Numbered from the stretch's first letter, positions 1 to 7,619 are shown. The stretch: 9,316 nucleotides of DNA from an uncultured Nitrospina sp. (GCA_913044145.1 CAJWOD010000043.1:1-9316), one strand, 5' to 3'. A program made the numbers and translations. The notes: generated from the sequence alone by a model not told the origin.

Positions 1-1311
1 ACCTTTGGATGCCAAATGAACGTGGCAGATACAGACAGGATGGAATTCATCCTATTCCATTCAGGTTACCGTCGGACCTGGGAAAAGGAAGACGCCGATC
101 TGATTCTGGTTAACACATGTTCAATACGTGAAAAAGCCGAGCAAAAAACATTTTCATTATTTGGTGGTCTCAAGCCTTTAAAGGCGATTAAACCCGACCT
201 CATTCTTGGCTTAACAGGTTGTATGGGTCAACAAGATGGCGAAAAAATGTTAAAACGGATGCCTTTTTTGAATTTTGTATTGGGGCCCGATCAAATAGAA
301 GGTATAGGGAAAGCGGTCAACCGAGCGCGTGAATCAGAAAAATCGTTTGTTTGGACCGGGTTTGATTCGGAAAAAATATATTCCATACCAGAAATTCCAG
401 GTGATCTTCCCCAAAAACCTGGTCCCAGTGCTTTTGTAAACATTATCAAAGGTTGCGATAAGTTTTGCACTTTCTGCATTGTTCCCTTCACCCGAGGCAG
501 AGAGAAATCACGCGAACCTAATGAGCTTTATCAAGAAATTAGTCACCTAATTAAACATGGAGCTAAAGAAATTATTCTCCTTGGTCAAAATGTTAATTCT
601 TATGGAAAACGCGGTCTGAGCAATCCCATACCTTTTCATGAACTTTTATACAGAATAAAAGAAATACCAGGATTGCAAAGATTAAGATTTACTACAAGTC
701 ACCCAAACGATTTCACACGAGAAACTATTCGTGCATATCGCGATCTCGATGTACTGGTGAATCATTTGCACCTCCCTATTCAAAGCGGGAATAACGAAGT
801 TTTAAAATCCATGCGTCGCGATCACACAGTTGAAGAGTATCTAGAACTGATTGATGAATTAAAATCCGGGGTGCCTGATGTTTCTTTGACAACAGATATT
901 ATTGTTGGCTTTCCAGGTGAAACAGATGCTCAGTTTCAAGATACTATGAAAATTATGGAGCGGGTCGGTTATAGCAGTAGTTTTATGTTTTCATACAGCC
1001 CCAGACCTGGAACTCCGGCCAATGAGTTCGAAGATTCAGTTCCCGAAGAAACAAAAAGACAAAGGCTACAGGAAATCATTCAACTGCAAAATCGAATAAC
1101 GGAAGAGCAGGGAAAAACATATAAAGGAAAAACAGTAGAAGTGTTAATCGAAGGTAAATCATCTCGCCCCGGCTACTCTTTTAAGGGAAGAAACCCACAA
1201 TACTGGAACGTACATGCAAAAGGAACTGAAGGAAGGCACCAACCTGGCGATATGGTGCAAATTCGTATCGAACAAACATCAGGCCATAGCCTGAGCGGAG
1301 TTATTCAATAG
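1..1311 (+). CDS. miaB: tRNA-2-methylthio-N6-dimethylallyladenosine synthase MiaB, 5'-truncated by the window edge
   Basis: MiaB is a cytoplasmic radical-SAM methylthiotransferase that adds a methylthio group to N6-isopentenyladenosine-37 of tRNAs reading UNN codons. The reading frame is open from base 1 and starts with TFGCQMN, the usual opening of the N-terminal methylthiotransferase domain, so only about 10-20 residues are missing. The Met codon at base 16 is internal, not the start. Counting codons from base 1, the auxiliary-cluster cysteines are codons 4, 40 (NTCSIRE) and 74 (GCMGQ). The radical-SAM cysteines are codons 152, 156 and 159 in CDKFCTFC. The sequence GFPGETDAQF and a C-terminal TRAM-like domain (about the last 65 codons) complete the family layout. 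TFGCQMN and CDKFCTFCIVPFTRG favour MiaB over the paralogues RimO and MtaB. The stop TAG lies 7 bp inside the convergent neighbouring gene, so transcription probably ends within or beyond that gene. Confidence 0.96.
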   Translation, partial: TFGCQMNVADTDRMEFILFHSGYRRTWEKEDADLILVNTCSIREKAEQKTFSLFGGLKPLKAIKPDLILGLTGCMGQQDGEKMLKRMPFLNFVLGPDQIEGIGKAVNRARESEKSFVWTGFDSEKIYSIPEIPGDLPQKPGPSAFVNIIKGCDKFCTFCIVPFTRGREKSREPNELYQEISHLIKHGAKEIILLGQNVNSYGKRGLSNPIPFHELLYRIKEIPGLQRLRFTTSHPNDFTRETIRAYRDLDVLVNHLHLPIQSGNNEVLKSMRRDHTVEEYLELIDELKSGVPDVSLTTDIIVGFPGETDAQFQDTMKIMERVGYSSSFMFSYSPRPGTPANEFEDSVPEETKRQRLQEIIQLQNRITEEQGKTYKGKTVEVLIEGKSSRPGYSFKGRNPQYWNVHAKGTEGRHQPGDMVQIRIEQTSGHSLSGVIQ

Positions 1312-2750
1312 ATTGCGATCTGGGAATATATTTCTTCTTCAAGCATTGTAAGCTGAGGAGCAACGACTTTAAGAGCGACTTTTAAGTCACGAATGAATTT
1401 AAGATCTGGCGGTTCATCGCATATAGAAAATCGAGGCAAAGAATCGTTGCAAAATTGGTCGAGCTCAATAATCTGGTTTAATATCTCCGCTGGTAAATCC
1501 TCTAGCCCCACATCCTGATCTTCCAGAAATCTCATTATTCCAATCAGACTCATTTTAATATCAACGCATTGTTCTCGCAGGTTGGAAATAAGAATCGATT
1601 CTTTGGTCTTCAAATCTTTACAAATTTTAAATAAAAGTTCCCGCAAGCTCCCATAAAAAACTTCATGCTGTTTTTTGTCTTTAAACAAATCCCCCTGGCC
1701 GCCAAATAAAAGAAAAAAAACGATTTCCAATTTATATTTATCTGAGGACATGACGGTATAGAGAATGGCTTTGAATTCCTGTGCACCAAAAGAAAGTTCC
1801 AAATCCTGAAAAATTTTATCTAGAGTACCCAAGTCTCCTTTGATAGTTCGACGCTGGTTGCTTCGCACAGACTGTTCTGACTCAGACTTCCAAACTGGAA
1901 TCATTTGAACACCTCCTGTTTCACGAGCCACCACCGTCCATTCCTGCAGGGATTCAAGAAAATCCGTCACAGAAAAAACATCGATATTTTTCAATATTTC
2001 TTGTTCAAGCGAAAAAAGAACTCGTAATAACTGCTTTTCGAGTCCTTCAGAACAGAATTTTTCATCCTGACTCAGAGGGTACATTTGGCTCGCAAGGGCA
2101 AGGTAAAGGGAACGTTTACGCAAGCGACCTGATCGCAATTGCTTGGAGGAGTATGGCCGAACCTGGAAAATATTCTTTTCTAAATCAACAAGATTTATCA
2201 AAAGGGCATCTCCCGGTTTACTACCAAATCTCTTATAACAAACATCCATATCCCAGGCTGTAACTTTCATATAACTTTTACCCGGAACTTTTTCATTTAA
2301 TTTTATTTCTTCAGGAAAATTTCCGCAGTACTGATAGAATGAAGCGACATCCTGAATAAAAAAAGTTTTCTTTGATTTTTTAATCTCATTACCATCAGGG
2401 TCCAGAAAGATTAGATCTTCTTCTTGCCGATCCGCCAAAAGGAATGGCATGAGGCGATGCCCAGGAATCAACATTCCCTGCTTCAACTCCCAAGTTCCCA
2501 GTTGAAATGAAAGAGAAACATGACTGATTTTCTCAATCACTGCTCGACAAGACACAAAATCATTTTCATTTATGCCAATTAAATAATGGTGATTGAGTAA
2601 AATTCGTCTAACCTTTTTTAAAGCAGCTTCTGAAATCTCTTTTTCCCATCGGCTTTCGAGGTTTTTCGAGAAATCATTGATCGTAAAAAAGCCTTTAGAT
2701 TCTCGAATTATTTCTTCGGTTAATTTGTAGAGTGTTAATTTTTTTGCCAT
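1305..2750 (-). CDS. Hypothetical protein, 481 aa, possible N-terminal winged helix
   Basis: I do not recognise this family. The ATG at 2750 is directly preceded by an in-frame TAA (2753-2751), so the start cannot lie further upstream. No good Shine-Dalgarno sequence is visible before it. Residues about 5-70 (LYKLTEEIIRESKGFFTIND, then a helix rich in K and R, then HHYLIGINENDFVS) have the helix-helix-strand rhythm of a winged-helix fold, which is a guess from pattern only. Residues about 80-200 look beta-rich, with PGHRLMPFLL and PGDALLINLVD segments, and are followed by a basic stretch at 201-214 (SSKQLRSGRLRKRS). Residues 225-481 look mostly helical and charged, ending in an acidic helix. 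No signal peptide, convincing membrane span or catalytic motif is seen, so it is probably cytoplasmic. It is convergent with miaB and divergent from the 83-aa gene. The long intact frame and protein-like composition support a real gene. Confidence 0.8.
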   Translation of the reverse strand: MAKKLTLYKLTEEIIRESKGFFTINDFSKNLESRWEKEISEAALKKVRRILLNHHYLIGINENDFVSCRAVIEKISHVSLSFQLGTWELKQGMLIPGHRLMPFLLADRQEEDLIFLDPDGNEIKKSKKTFFIQDVASFYQYCGNFPEEIKLNEKVPGKSYMKVTAWDMDVCYKRFGSKPGDALLINLVDLEKNIFQVRPYSSKQLRSGRLRKRSLYLALASQMYPLSQDEKFCSEGLEKQLLRVLFSLEQEILKNIDVFSVTDFLESLQEWTVVARETGGVQMIPVWKSESEQSVRSNQRRTIKGDLGTLDKIFQDLELSFGAQEFKAILYTVMSSDKYKLEIVFFLLFGGQGDLFKDKKQHEVFYGSLRELLFKICKDLKTKESILISNLREQCVDIKMSLIGIMRFLEDQDVGLEDLPAEILNQIIELDQFCNDSLPRFSICDEPPDLKFIRDLKVALKVVAPQLTMLEEEIYSQIAIY

Positions 2751-2784
2751 TTACGGTTGGGTTTCAGAGTTGCAGAATAAATGA

Positions 2785-2824
2785 TCCTATAGGAAGAAGG
2801 AGCAAGGAGACCTTTTTAAAAAGG
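2785..2824. promoter_or_regulatory. Palindrome pair around a purine-rich block in a divergent intergenic region
   Basis: Two perfect palindromes lie 16 bp apart: TCCTATAGGA at 2785-2794 and CCTTTTTAAAAAGG at 2811-2824. Between them the + strand is almost all purine (2791-2810) and repeats GGAG/GGAA units. The block sits 35-75 bp upstream of the 481-aa gene and about 145 bp upstream of the small + gene. It could be an operator for either gene; the binding role is inference only. The rest of the 2751-2968 gap is AT-rich and I see no gene in it. Confidence 0.3.
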
Positions 2825-2902
2825 CAGATAAACAATATCACAAAAATATTCGAGTGTTAAGCAAACGATTCGCACATTTCAGTAAAACCAAAAGATTTGA
2901 TT

Positions 2903-2930
2903 TTGAAATATTGTGAGGCTAATATTATAT
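2903..2930 (+). promoter_or_regulatory. Possible sigma70-type promoter for the 83-aa gene
   Basis: TTGAAA (2903-2908) and TTATAT (2925-2930) are separated by 16 bp and lie about 40 bp upstream of the ATG at 2969. The region is generally AT-rich, so chance matches are likely and the call is tentative. Confidence 0.3.
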
Positions 2931-2968
2931 CCAATCTATTTGCCTAATTTTTTAGCTGGAGACTTCAC

Positions 2969-3220
2969 ATGGCCTTAAATCTGGAACCGATATATCGGGA
3001 CATTTTTGCAAAATTAAAAACCCGAAAAAAATTCATTATTCGCTCTATAGAAAAGAACCTGTTGACAATAGAACAAGATGAAGAAATCTGCGGACAAAAA
3101 GAGCCTAAGGTTTTTGAATTCAAAAGTCCCAAGGAGTTTGAGGAATTTATCCATAGCGAAAATACAATAGAAGCCGATATCATCAGGCAACTGGAAGGAA
3201 ATAAGATGCCTTATCGCTAA
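2969..3220 (+). CDS. Small hypothetical protein, 83 aa
   Basis: I do not recognise this family. The ATG at 2969 is preceded by GGAG at 2958-2961, a 7-base spacing and one of the clearest ribosome-binding sites in the window. That decides both strand and start against the antisense frame at 2965-3183. The product is strongly charged (many K, E, R and D) with no hydrophobic segment and a single Cys at residue 41 (EEICGQKEPK), so it should be a small soluble cytoplasmic protein. The pattern suggests a helical N-terminus (MALNLEPIYRDIFAKLKTRK), a middle beta part (NLLTIEQDEE, KVFEFKS) and a C-terminal helix (PKEFEEFIHS). It is monocistronic, divergent from the 481-aa gene and convergent with the ketosynthase gene. 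A hairpin lies about 75 bp after its stop. No function can be assigned. Confidence 0.7.
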   Translation: MALNLEPIYRDIFAKLKTRKKFIIRSIEKNLLTIEQDEEICGQKEPKVFEFKSPKEFEEFIHSENTIEADIIRQLEGNKMPYR

Positions 3221-3295
3221 GGCAGACTATTTGCCCCTCAACTTCGTAACCCATACCCCAGTATTTAAGCACCCGGTATTTTCTGAGCGGTGGAT

Positions 3296-3320
3296 AAGCT
3301 ATTCTCAGAATAGCTTTCAT
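3296..3320 (+). terminator. Perfect inverted repeat, probable terminator for the 83-aa gene
   Basis: The half-site AAGCTATTCT (3296-3305) is repeated as its exact reverse complement at 3307-3316 with one central base. As RNA it would form an 8-bp stem with a 5-base loop. It is followed on the + strand by TTTCATTCTT, a weak U-rich tail. On the opposite strand no T tract follows, so it fits the + gene better than the ketosynthase gene. The stem is AT-rich and only moderately stable. An alternative 7-bp stem pairs TTCTGAG (3281-3287) with CTCAGAA (3304-3310). Confidence 0.45.
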
Positions 3321-3330
3321 TCTTAATTGA

Positions 3331-4581
3331 CTATTCGAATCTTTTTAAAACTATTGCCGAATTTTTTGATCCAAATGAAATGCAATTACTTATAGCAATG
3401 TTAATTTTTTTTTCTCGACCAAAATTTGAAACATAATCCATATCGCATTCTGGGTCTGGATTTTCCATATTTATCGTTGGAGTCATAAATCCATTCTTTA
3501 GGGAAAGTGCAGAAACTGTGACCCCAAGAGCTCCTGATGCGCCTTGCGGATGACCGACCATCGATTTGGTTGAACTGGAGGGAATGTTCATTGCCTTACC
3601 GTTGAAAGTATTTTTAACCGCCATAGTTTCGACTTTATCGTTGATCAACGTAGAAGTACCATGGAAATTAATATAATCAACCTCGTCCTCATTGGTCCGA
3701 GCATCTTTAAGTGCAAGCCTTAAAGCTCGCGCAGATTGTTTGCCATCCGGCATAATAGCTACTCTATGATAGGCATCACAAGTAGTTCCGTACCCAACCA
3801 ATTCAGCAATAATATTTGCGCCTCTTTTTTTAGCGTGTTCTAGTTCTTCAAGAATAATCATCCAACAACCTTCTGCTAGAACAAACCCCTCGCGATCCCG
3901 GTTGAACGGACGGGATCCACGGGAAGGATCATCGTTATAATTTATTGGGTTGGCTTTCATTCTTTCAAAACCCTGCATCATCGCAGGAGTAACACAAGAC
4001 TCCACTCCACCACTAATAAACCAATCTTCCTGGCCATAACGAATAGTGTTGAATGCATAACCTATAGCATCGGTAGAGCTCGTGCAACCATTTGAAATCA
4101 CATGACTTCGCCCTTGAAAGCCGAAACGCATAGAAATTTCACTGGAAAGCATCCCCACTAGGGAATTTGAAATTGCATAAGGGCTAATTTTGTTTTTATG
4201 TTGTGAAAAATATATTTCGAACTGTTTTTCTGAAAAGTCGAACCCAGAACCCCCGCTCCCAACAAGCACACCAAGAGATTCAAAGTCTTCTTCAGAAAAG
4301 GAACCAAGATCAATACCTGCACTTTCAAGGGCTTCCTGGGTTGCTGCAACGGCAAGTGGCACCGTACGTGGTAATTTTTTTAAGTCGTTGGAAGAATAAT
4401 AAAGAGAAGGATCGAAGTTAGTCACCTCACCGGCAATCTGACAAGCCAAGTTTACAGGATCAAAACTTGTAATGCGGTCAATACCACTTATTCCTTTGCA
4501 AGTATTTTCCCAGAATTCTCTTTGTCCTATCCCGTTTGGGCTTACAGCACCCAAACCAGTTACCACAACTCTACGAAGCAT
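3331..4581 (-). CDS. Beta-ketoacyl-ACP synthase, FabF/KAS II-like, divergent type
   Basis: This is a thiolase-fold ketosynthase that should condense an acyl primer with malonyl-ACP in fatty acid or polyketide-type chain elongation in the cytoplasm. It has 416 aa, matching FabF (about 410). The start LRRVVVTGLGAVSPNG is typical of the family, and the frame is closed a few codons upstream by an in-frame TGA, although no clear Shine-Dalgarno sequence is present. The catalytic triad is Cys166 (NGCTSSTDA), His308 (NFHGTST) and His344 (GHPQGASGA), with the conserved Lys339 in TKSMVGH. Differences from housekeeping FabF are the GCTSSTDA nucleophile context, GHPQGASG in place of GHLLGAAG, and NCISFGSKN where FabF has NSFGFGGTN. 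There is no adjacent acyl carrier protein, ketoreductase or malonyl transferase. It may therefore be an accessory KAS making a special acyl chain rather than the housekeeping enzyme. KAS activity is near certain; substrate is unknown. Confidence 0.93.
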   Translation of the reverse strand: MLRRVVVTGLGAVSPNGIGQREFWENTCKGISGIDRITSFDPVNLACQIAGEVTNFDPSLYYSSNDLKKLPRTVPLAVAATQEALESAGIDLGSFSEEDFESLGVLVGSGGSGFDFSEKQFEIYFSQHKNKISPYAISNSLVGMLSSEISMRFGFQGRSHVISNGCTSSTDAIGYAFNTIRYGQEDWFISGGVESCVTPAMMQGFERMKANPINYNDDPSRGSRPFNRDREGFVLAEGCWMIILEELEHAKKRGANIIAELVGYGTTCDAYHRVAIMPDGKQSARALRLALKDARTNEDEVDYINFHGTSTLINDKVETMAVKNTFNGKAMNIPSSSTKSMVGHPQGASGALGVTVSALSLKNGFMTPTINMENPDPECDMDYVSNFGREKKINIAISNCISFGSKNSAIVLKRFE

Positions 4582-4622
4582 ATATTTGAATCAGCTTTCT
4601 GTTTGAACTTGATTTTAGAAGT

Positions 4623-4653
4623 TATGTTAACATAGCAGGGCCAAATTGAACAA
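4623..4653 (-). promoter_or_regulatory. Possible promoter with overlapping 12-bp palindrome upstream of the ketosynthase gene
   Basis: On the minus strand TTGTTC (4653-4648) and TAACAT (4629-4624) are 18 bp apart and about 42 bp upstream of the ketosynthase ATG. The -10-like hexamer lies inside the perfect palindrome TATGTTAACATA (4623-4634), a plausible operator geometry. Next to it is a 5-3-5 inverted repeat, AAGGT/ACCTT (4652-4664). The 4582-4713 gap must also serve nagZ, for which I see no convincing promoter. Confidence 0.3.
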
Positions 4654-4713
4654 GGTTACACCTTAAGACAAAAATCATACCCGCGGTAATTCGCCGCTAA
4701 GCTATTAACCAAC

Positions 4714-5784
4714 TTGTTTTCACTTAAACATAAAACAGGCCAGATGTTTGTTTCGGGGTTCGATGGTACCAGTCTCAATTCCCGGACAGAAAAGCTGATT
4801 TCTGAACAAGGTATTGGCGGATTGATTTTGTTTGAACGCAATTTCGAGAACCCTAAGCAACTGAAAAGTCTAATTGAAGATTTACAATCCCTTACAGCAT
4901 CAAATTCTCCGCCCTTATTTATATCGGTAGATCAAGAGGGTGGTCGAGTAACGCGATTGAAGAAAAACTTTACGCAGTTTCCTCCCATGTCCTGCCTAGG
5001 AAAAGCAGGCTCTGATGATTTAGCTTACCGTTTTGGCATGGCTATGGGAAAAGAAATGCGAGCCGTGGGAATAAATATGGATTACGCCCCCGTATTGGAT
5101 GTCCATTCAAATCCCGAGAATCCTATCATTGGGAAACGTGCTATAAGTTCCGACCCTGATATGGTGGCTCGATTGGGTTGCAAGATAATTCAAGGTTTCC
5201 AAGATGCGGGTATCGTCCCAGTTGGCAAGCATTTTCCAGGACATGGAGACACCTCCCAAGATTCACATTTGACTTTGCCACGGGTAGCCCGAAACAAAGA
5301 ATCATTAGAGCAAATTGAACTAGTTCCTTTTTCCAAAGCTTTCCAAAAAGGACTGGACGTAATAATGACCGCACATGTGGTTTATCCGGCATGGGATAAA
5401 AATTCCGCTGCTACGTTTTCAAAAACTATTTTGAGGGATTTACTTAGAAAGAAAATGCATTTTGAAGGATTAGTCATGTCAGATGATTTGGAAATGCAGG
5501 CAGTAACACAAACTCTAGATGAAATACCCACTTTGGCTATAAATGCTGGTATTGATTTGTTCCTTATTTGTCACGATCTCTCAAAAGTCACCAAGCTACA
5601 AGACACCTTGATCAAGGAAATAGAAATAGGAAAAATCCCCTATGAAAATATAAATCAGTCACTTAATAGAATACTAAAAACCAAGCAAAAACTTACCAGC
5701 TTTATGAAAAATGCAATGGATCTTGAACAGATCCTTGAAGAGAATAAGAAACTTGCTACAGAAATGCGTACCCACCTAGTTTAA
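4714..5784 (+). CDS. nagZ: Beta-N-acetylhexosaminidase NagZ (GH3)
   Basis: NagZ removes N-acetylglucosamine from GlcNAc-anhydroMurNAc and its peptides during cytoplasmic peptidoglycan recycling. Its products feed wall resynthesis and, in some bacteria, beta-lactamase induction. With the TTG at 4714 as start the protein is 356 aa, near the family's usual 330-360. Signatures are VDQEGGRVTRL (72-82), DYAPVLDV (123-130), the general acid/base loop KHFPGHGDT with D183 and H185 in QDSH, and the nucleophile Asp257 in GLVMSDDLEM. No signal peptide is present, as expected. The start is uncertain. TTG at 4714 keeps the LKHKTGQMFVSGF opening common in the family but lacks a Shine-Dalgarno sequence. ATG at 4744 would drop ten residues and has only a weak, close AGG. 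An in-frame TAA at 4687 bounds the frame. Tandem TAA stops close the gene. It is divergent from the ketosynthase and convergent with the exporter. Confidence 0.95.
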   Translation: MFSLKHKTGQMFVSGFDGTSLNSRTEKLISEQGIGGLILFERNFENPKQLKSLIEDLQSLTASNSPPLFISVDQEGGRVTRLKKNFTQFPPMSCLGKAGSDDLAYRFGMAMGKEMRAVGINMDYAPVLDVHSNPENPIIGKRAISSDPDMVARLGCKIIQGFQDAGIVPVGKHFPGHGDTSQDSHLTLPRVARNKESLEQIELVPFSKAFQKGLDVIMTAHVVYPAWDKNSAATFSKTILRDLLRKKMHFEGLVMSDDLEMQAVTQTLDEIPTLAINAGIDLFLICHDLSKVTKLQDTLIKEIEIGKIPYENINQSLNRILKTKQKLTSFMKNAMDLEQILEENKKLATEMRTHLV

Positions 5785-5840
5785 TAAGTAAAGTCGCTAA
5801 AAAGATTTTTGATTTGAACTGACCTTGGAAAGTAGTTAAT

Positions 5841-7583
5841 TTACTTTTCTACTAAAGTAACGGGGTCCTGCATTTTTAATTTATACAAATTGTAATAAAG
5901 GTTTTTGTTATCCATTAATTCTTCGTGTTGACCCGTTTCGACGATCCTACCCTTTTCCAAAACAATAATCTGGTCAGCTTTATGAATTGTGCTAAGGCGA
6001 TGGGCCACAATAAAAGTGGTTCGACCTTCCATCAACTTTTCCACTGCTTCCTGAATTAAAGCCTCTGAACAATTGTCTAAAGAAGATGTCGCTTCATCCA
6101 GCACCAGAATTTTTGGGTTTTTTAAGATTGCTCTTGCTATAGCAATCCTTTGCCTCTCCCCCCCTGATAACTTGGCTCCTTTTTCTCCAACTATGGTTTT
6201 ATAGCCATTTTCAAGATCCAAAATGAAATCGTGAGCATTAGCTTTTTTCGCAGCATCTTCAAGTTCTTGATCTGTAGCATCTAATTTTCCATACAGAATA
6301 TTTTCTTTCACTGTTCCGCCAAACAACAACGTCTCTTGAGGAACCAATGCAATCTGATTAAGAAAACTTTTCCTGTCTAAACTTCGAATATCATGTTCAT
6401 CCAGTCGAATGCTCCCTTGACTGGCATCGAAAAATCTATGTAATAGTTTTATGACGGTCGATTTTCCCGCTCCACTAGGCCCCACCAACGCCACAGTTTG
6501 CCCCGGTCGAACATCAAAGCTTATATTGTGCAAGATTTCAAATTCTTGACGATAACCAAATGAGACATTTTCAAATTGAATACGGCCCTTAATATTTTCT
6601 AAAAATATTGGATTTTCAGGGTTATCAATAGCAGGGGCAGTATCTAAAATTTCATAAACCCTTCTAATCGCTCCGGATGCTTCCTGAATTTGCGTATAAA
6701 GACGGACAAAAGTTCCGATTGGACCTGCAACAATCAAAGCGTAAAGAAAAAATGCGGCGAGCTCTCCTGGTGTCGTTACACCCGACATTACTTGATAACC
6801 TCCATACCAGATCAAAACCGCAGACACCATAAAAGTAAGCCCAAGAATGAAAGGGCCGAAAAAAGATGAAATCTTAAGCTTGTCTACCGCCCTTTCAAAT
6901 GCAGTTTCAATTTCTTTCTTGAATCTTTCCCGCTCATAATTTTCTCGGGTAAAAGATTTTACAATCTTGATCGATGAAGCAACTTCTTCCAAAACGACAA
7001 CAGCTTTAGCAACCTGATCTTGTAAATTTTCAGAAAAAAGCCTCAAACGCTTCCCAAATACCCTGGCAAAAATCATCAAGGGAGGTAGAATCAATAGTAT
7101 GAGTCCGGTCAATTTCCAGTTCAGATATAAAATAATTGCCATAGCTCCAATAAGTGTGATGCTTTGTCGTAACAAAGCTACTGGAATGGAGACCAAGGCG
7201 TTCTGAATAACCGAGATATCATTATTCATTCGTGAAAGAATTTCGCCTACACGGCGTTCTTGAAAAAATTTCAGAGATAAAGATTGGATGTGAGAAAAAA
7301 ATTCAATACGAAAATCTGTCGTCATTCTGTGACCAACAAATCCAAAAACATAGTTATGAGTTACCGCAAAGACTGCCTGTAATATGATGATAAAAAATAA
7401 ATCCCACGCAAGTCCATCGAGAATCTGGCTATCTTTAAGAACCACTACTGCATTGATCATATTACGAACGATCAAAGGCAATACAAGATTGACCAATGAA
7501 GTGAGGGTTAAACAAATGAACGCAAAAACCAAGCTTTTGGTATAGGGTCTGGCATATTTTAAAATTTTTCGAAATTCTTTCAT
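5841..7583 (-). CDS. MsbA-like ABC exporter, fused transmembrane and ATPase domains
   Basis: This is a half-size type IV ABC exporter that should homodimerise in the inner membrane and flip or export a lipid, glycolipid or similar hydrophobic substrate using ATP. From the ATG at 7583 it has 580 aa, the usual size for MsbA. A TTG two codons upstream is less likely to be the start. Residues about 15-310 form the six-helix transmembrane domain, with the coupling-region sequence FFQERRVGEILSRMNND. The ATPase domain follows, with Walker A GPSGAGKST (368-376), Q-loop VPQETLLFGG, signature LSGGERQR (472-479), Walker B ILVLDEATSS with catalytic Glu497, and H-loop His528 in VAHRLST. All catalytic residues are intact. 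It begins 36 bp after the decarboxylase PP-subunit gene on the same strand with no strong Shine-Dalgarno sequence or obvious promoter. It is probably the last gene of that operon. It could be the general lipid A flippase or a pathway-specific exporter; sequence alone does not say. Confidence 0.93.
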   Translation of the reverse strand: MKEFRKILKYARPYTKSLVFAFICLTLTSLVNLVLPLIVRNMINAVVVLKDSQILDGLAWDLFFIIILQAVFAVTHNYVFGFVGHRMTTDFRIEFFSHIQSLSLKFFQERRVGEILSRMNNDISVIQNALVSIPVALLRQSITLIGAMAIILYLNWKLTGLILLILPPLMIFARVFGKRLRLFSENLQDQVAKAVVVLEEVASSIKIVKSFTRENYERERFKKEIETAFERAVDKLKISSFFGPFILGLTFMVSAVLIWYGGYQVMSGVTTPGELAAFFLYALIVAGPIGTFVRLYTQIQEASGAIRRVYEILDTAPAIDNPENPIFLENIKGRIQFENVSFGYRQEFEILHNISFDVRPGQTVALVGPSGAGKSTVIKLLHRFFDASQGSIRLDEHDIRSLDRKSFLNQIALVPQETLLFGGTVKENILYGKLDATDQELEDAAKKANAHDFILDLENGYKTIVGEKGAKLSGGERQRIAIARAILKNPKILVLDEATSSLDNCSEALIQEAVEKLMEGRTTFIVAHRLSTIHKADQIIVLEKGRIVETGQHEELMDNKNLYYNLYKLKMQDPVTLVEK

Positions 7584-7619
7584 AAACAAAAGGTAGCAGT
7601 TTTGTTATTTCGAAGGCTT

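Noticed and set aside
291..491. 66-aa minus-strand frame inside miaB
   Set aside because: It is antisense to the conserved radical-SAM coding region, with no start signal.
2965..3183. 72-aa reading frame on the minus strand opposite the small gene
   Set aside because: It has no ribosome-binding site and lies antisense to a frame with a clear GGAG-ATG start.
4158..4421. Short frames on both strands within the ketosynthase gene
   Set aside because: All lie inside a well-supported conserved gene and show no protein signature.
4656..4841. 61-aa minus-strand frame across the nagZ start
   Set aside because: It overlaps conserved NagZ codons and has no recognisable content.
5141..5392. 83-aa minus-strand frame inside nagZ
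   Set aside because: It is antisense to the KHFPGHG catalytic region and is a shadow frame.
5785..5840. Possible terminator between nagZ and the exporter gene
   Set aside because: Only weak AT-only pairings (AAAGTA/TACTTT and an A5/T5 stretch) are seen, with no GC stem or proper T tract.
7584..7619. Possible promoter or terminator between the PP subunit and the exporter gene
   Set aside because: Only a 4-bp GGCT/AGCC stem is visible near the stop and no hexamer pair fits, so the genes are treated as one operon.
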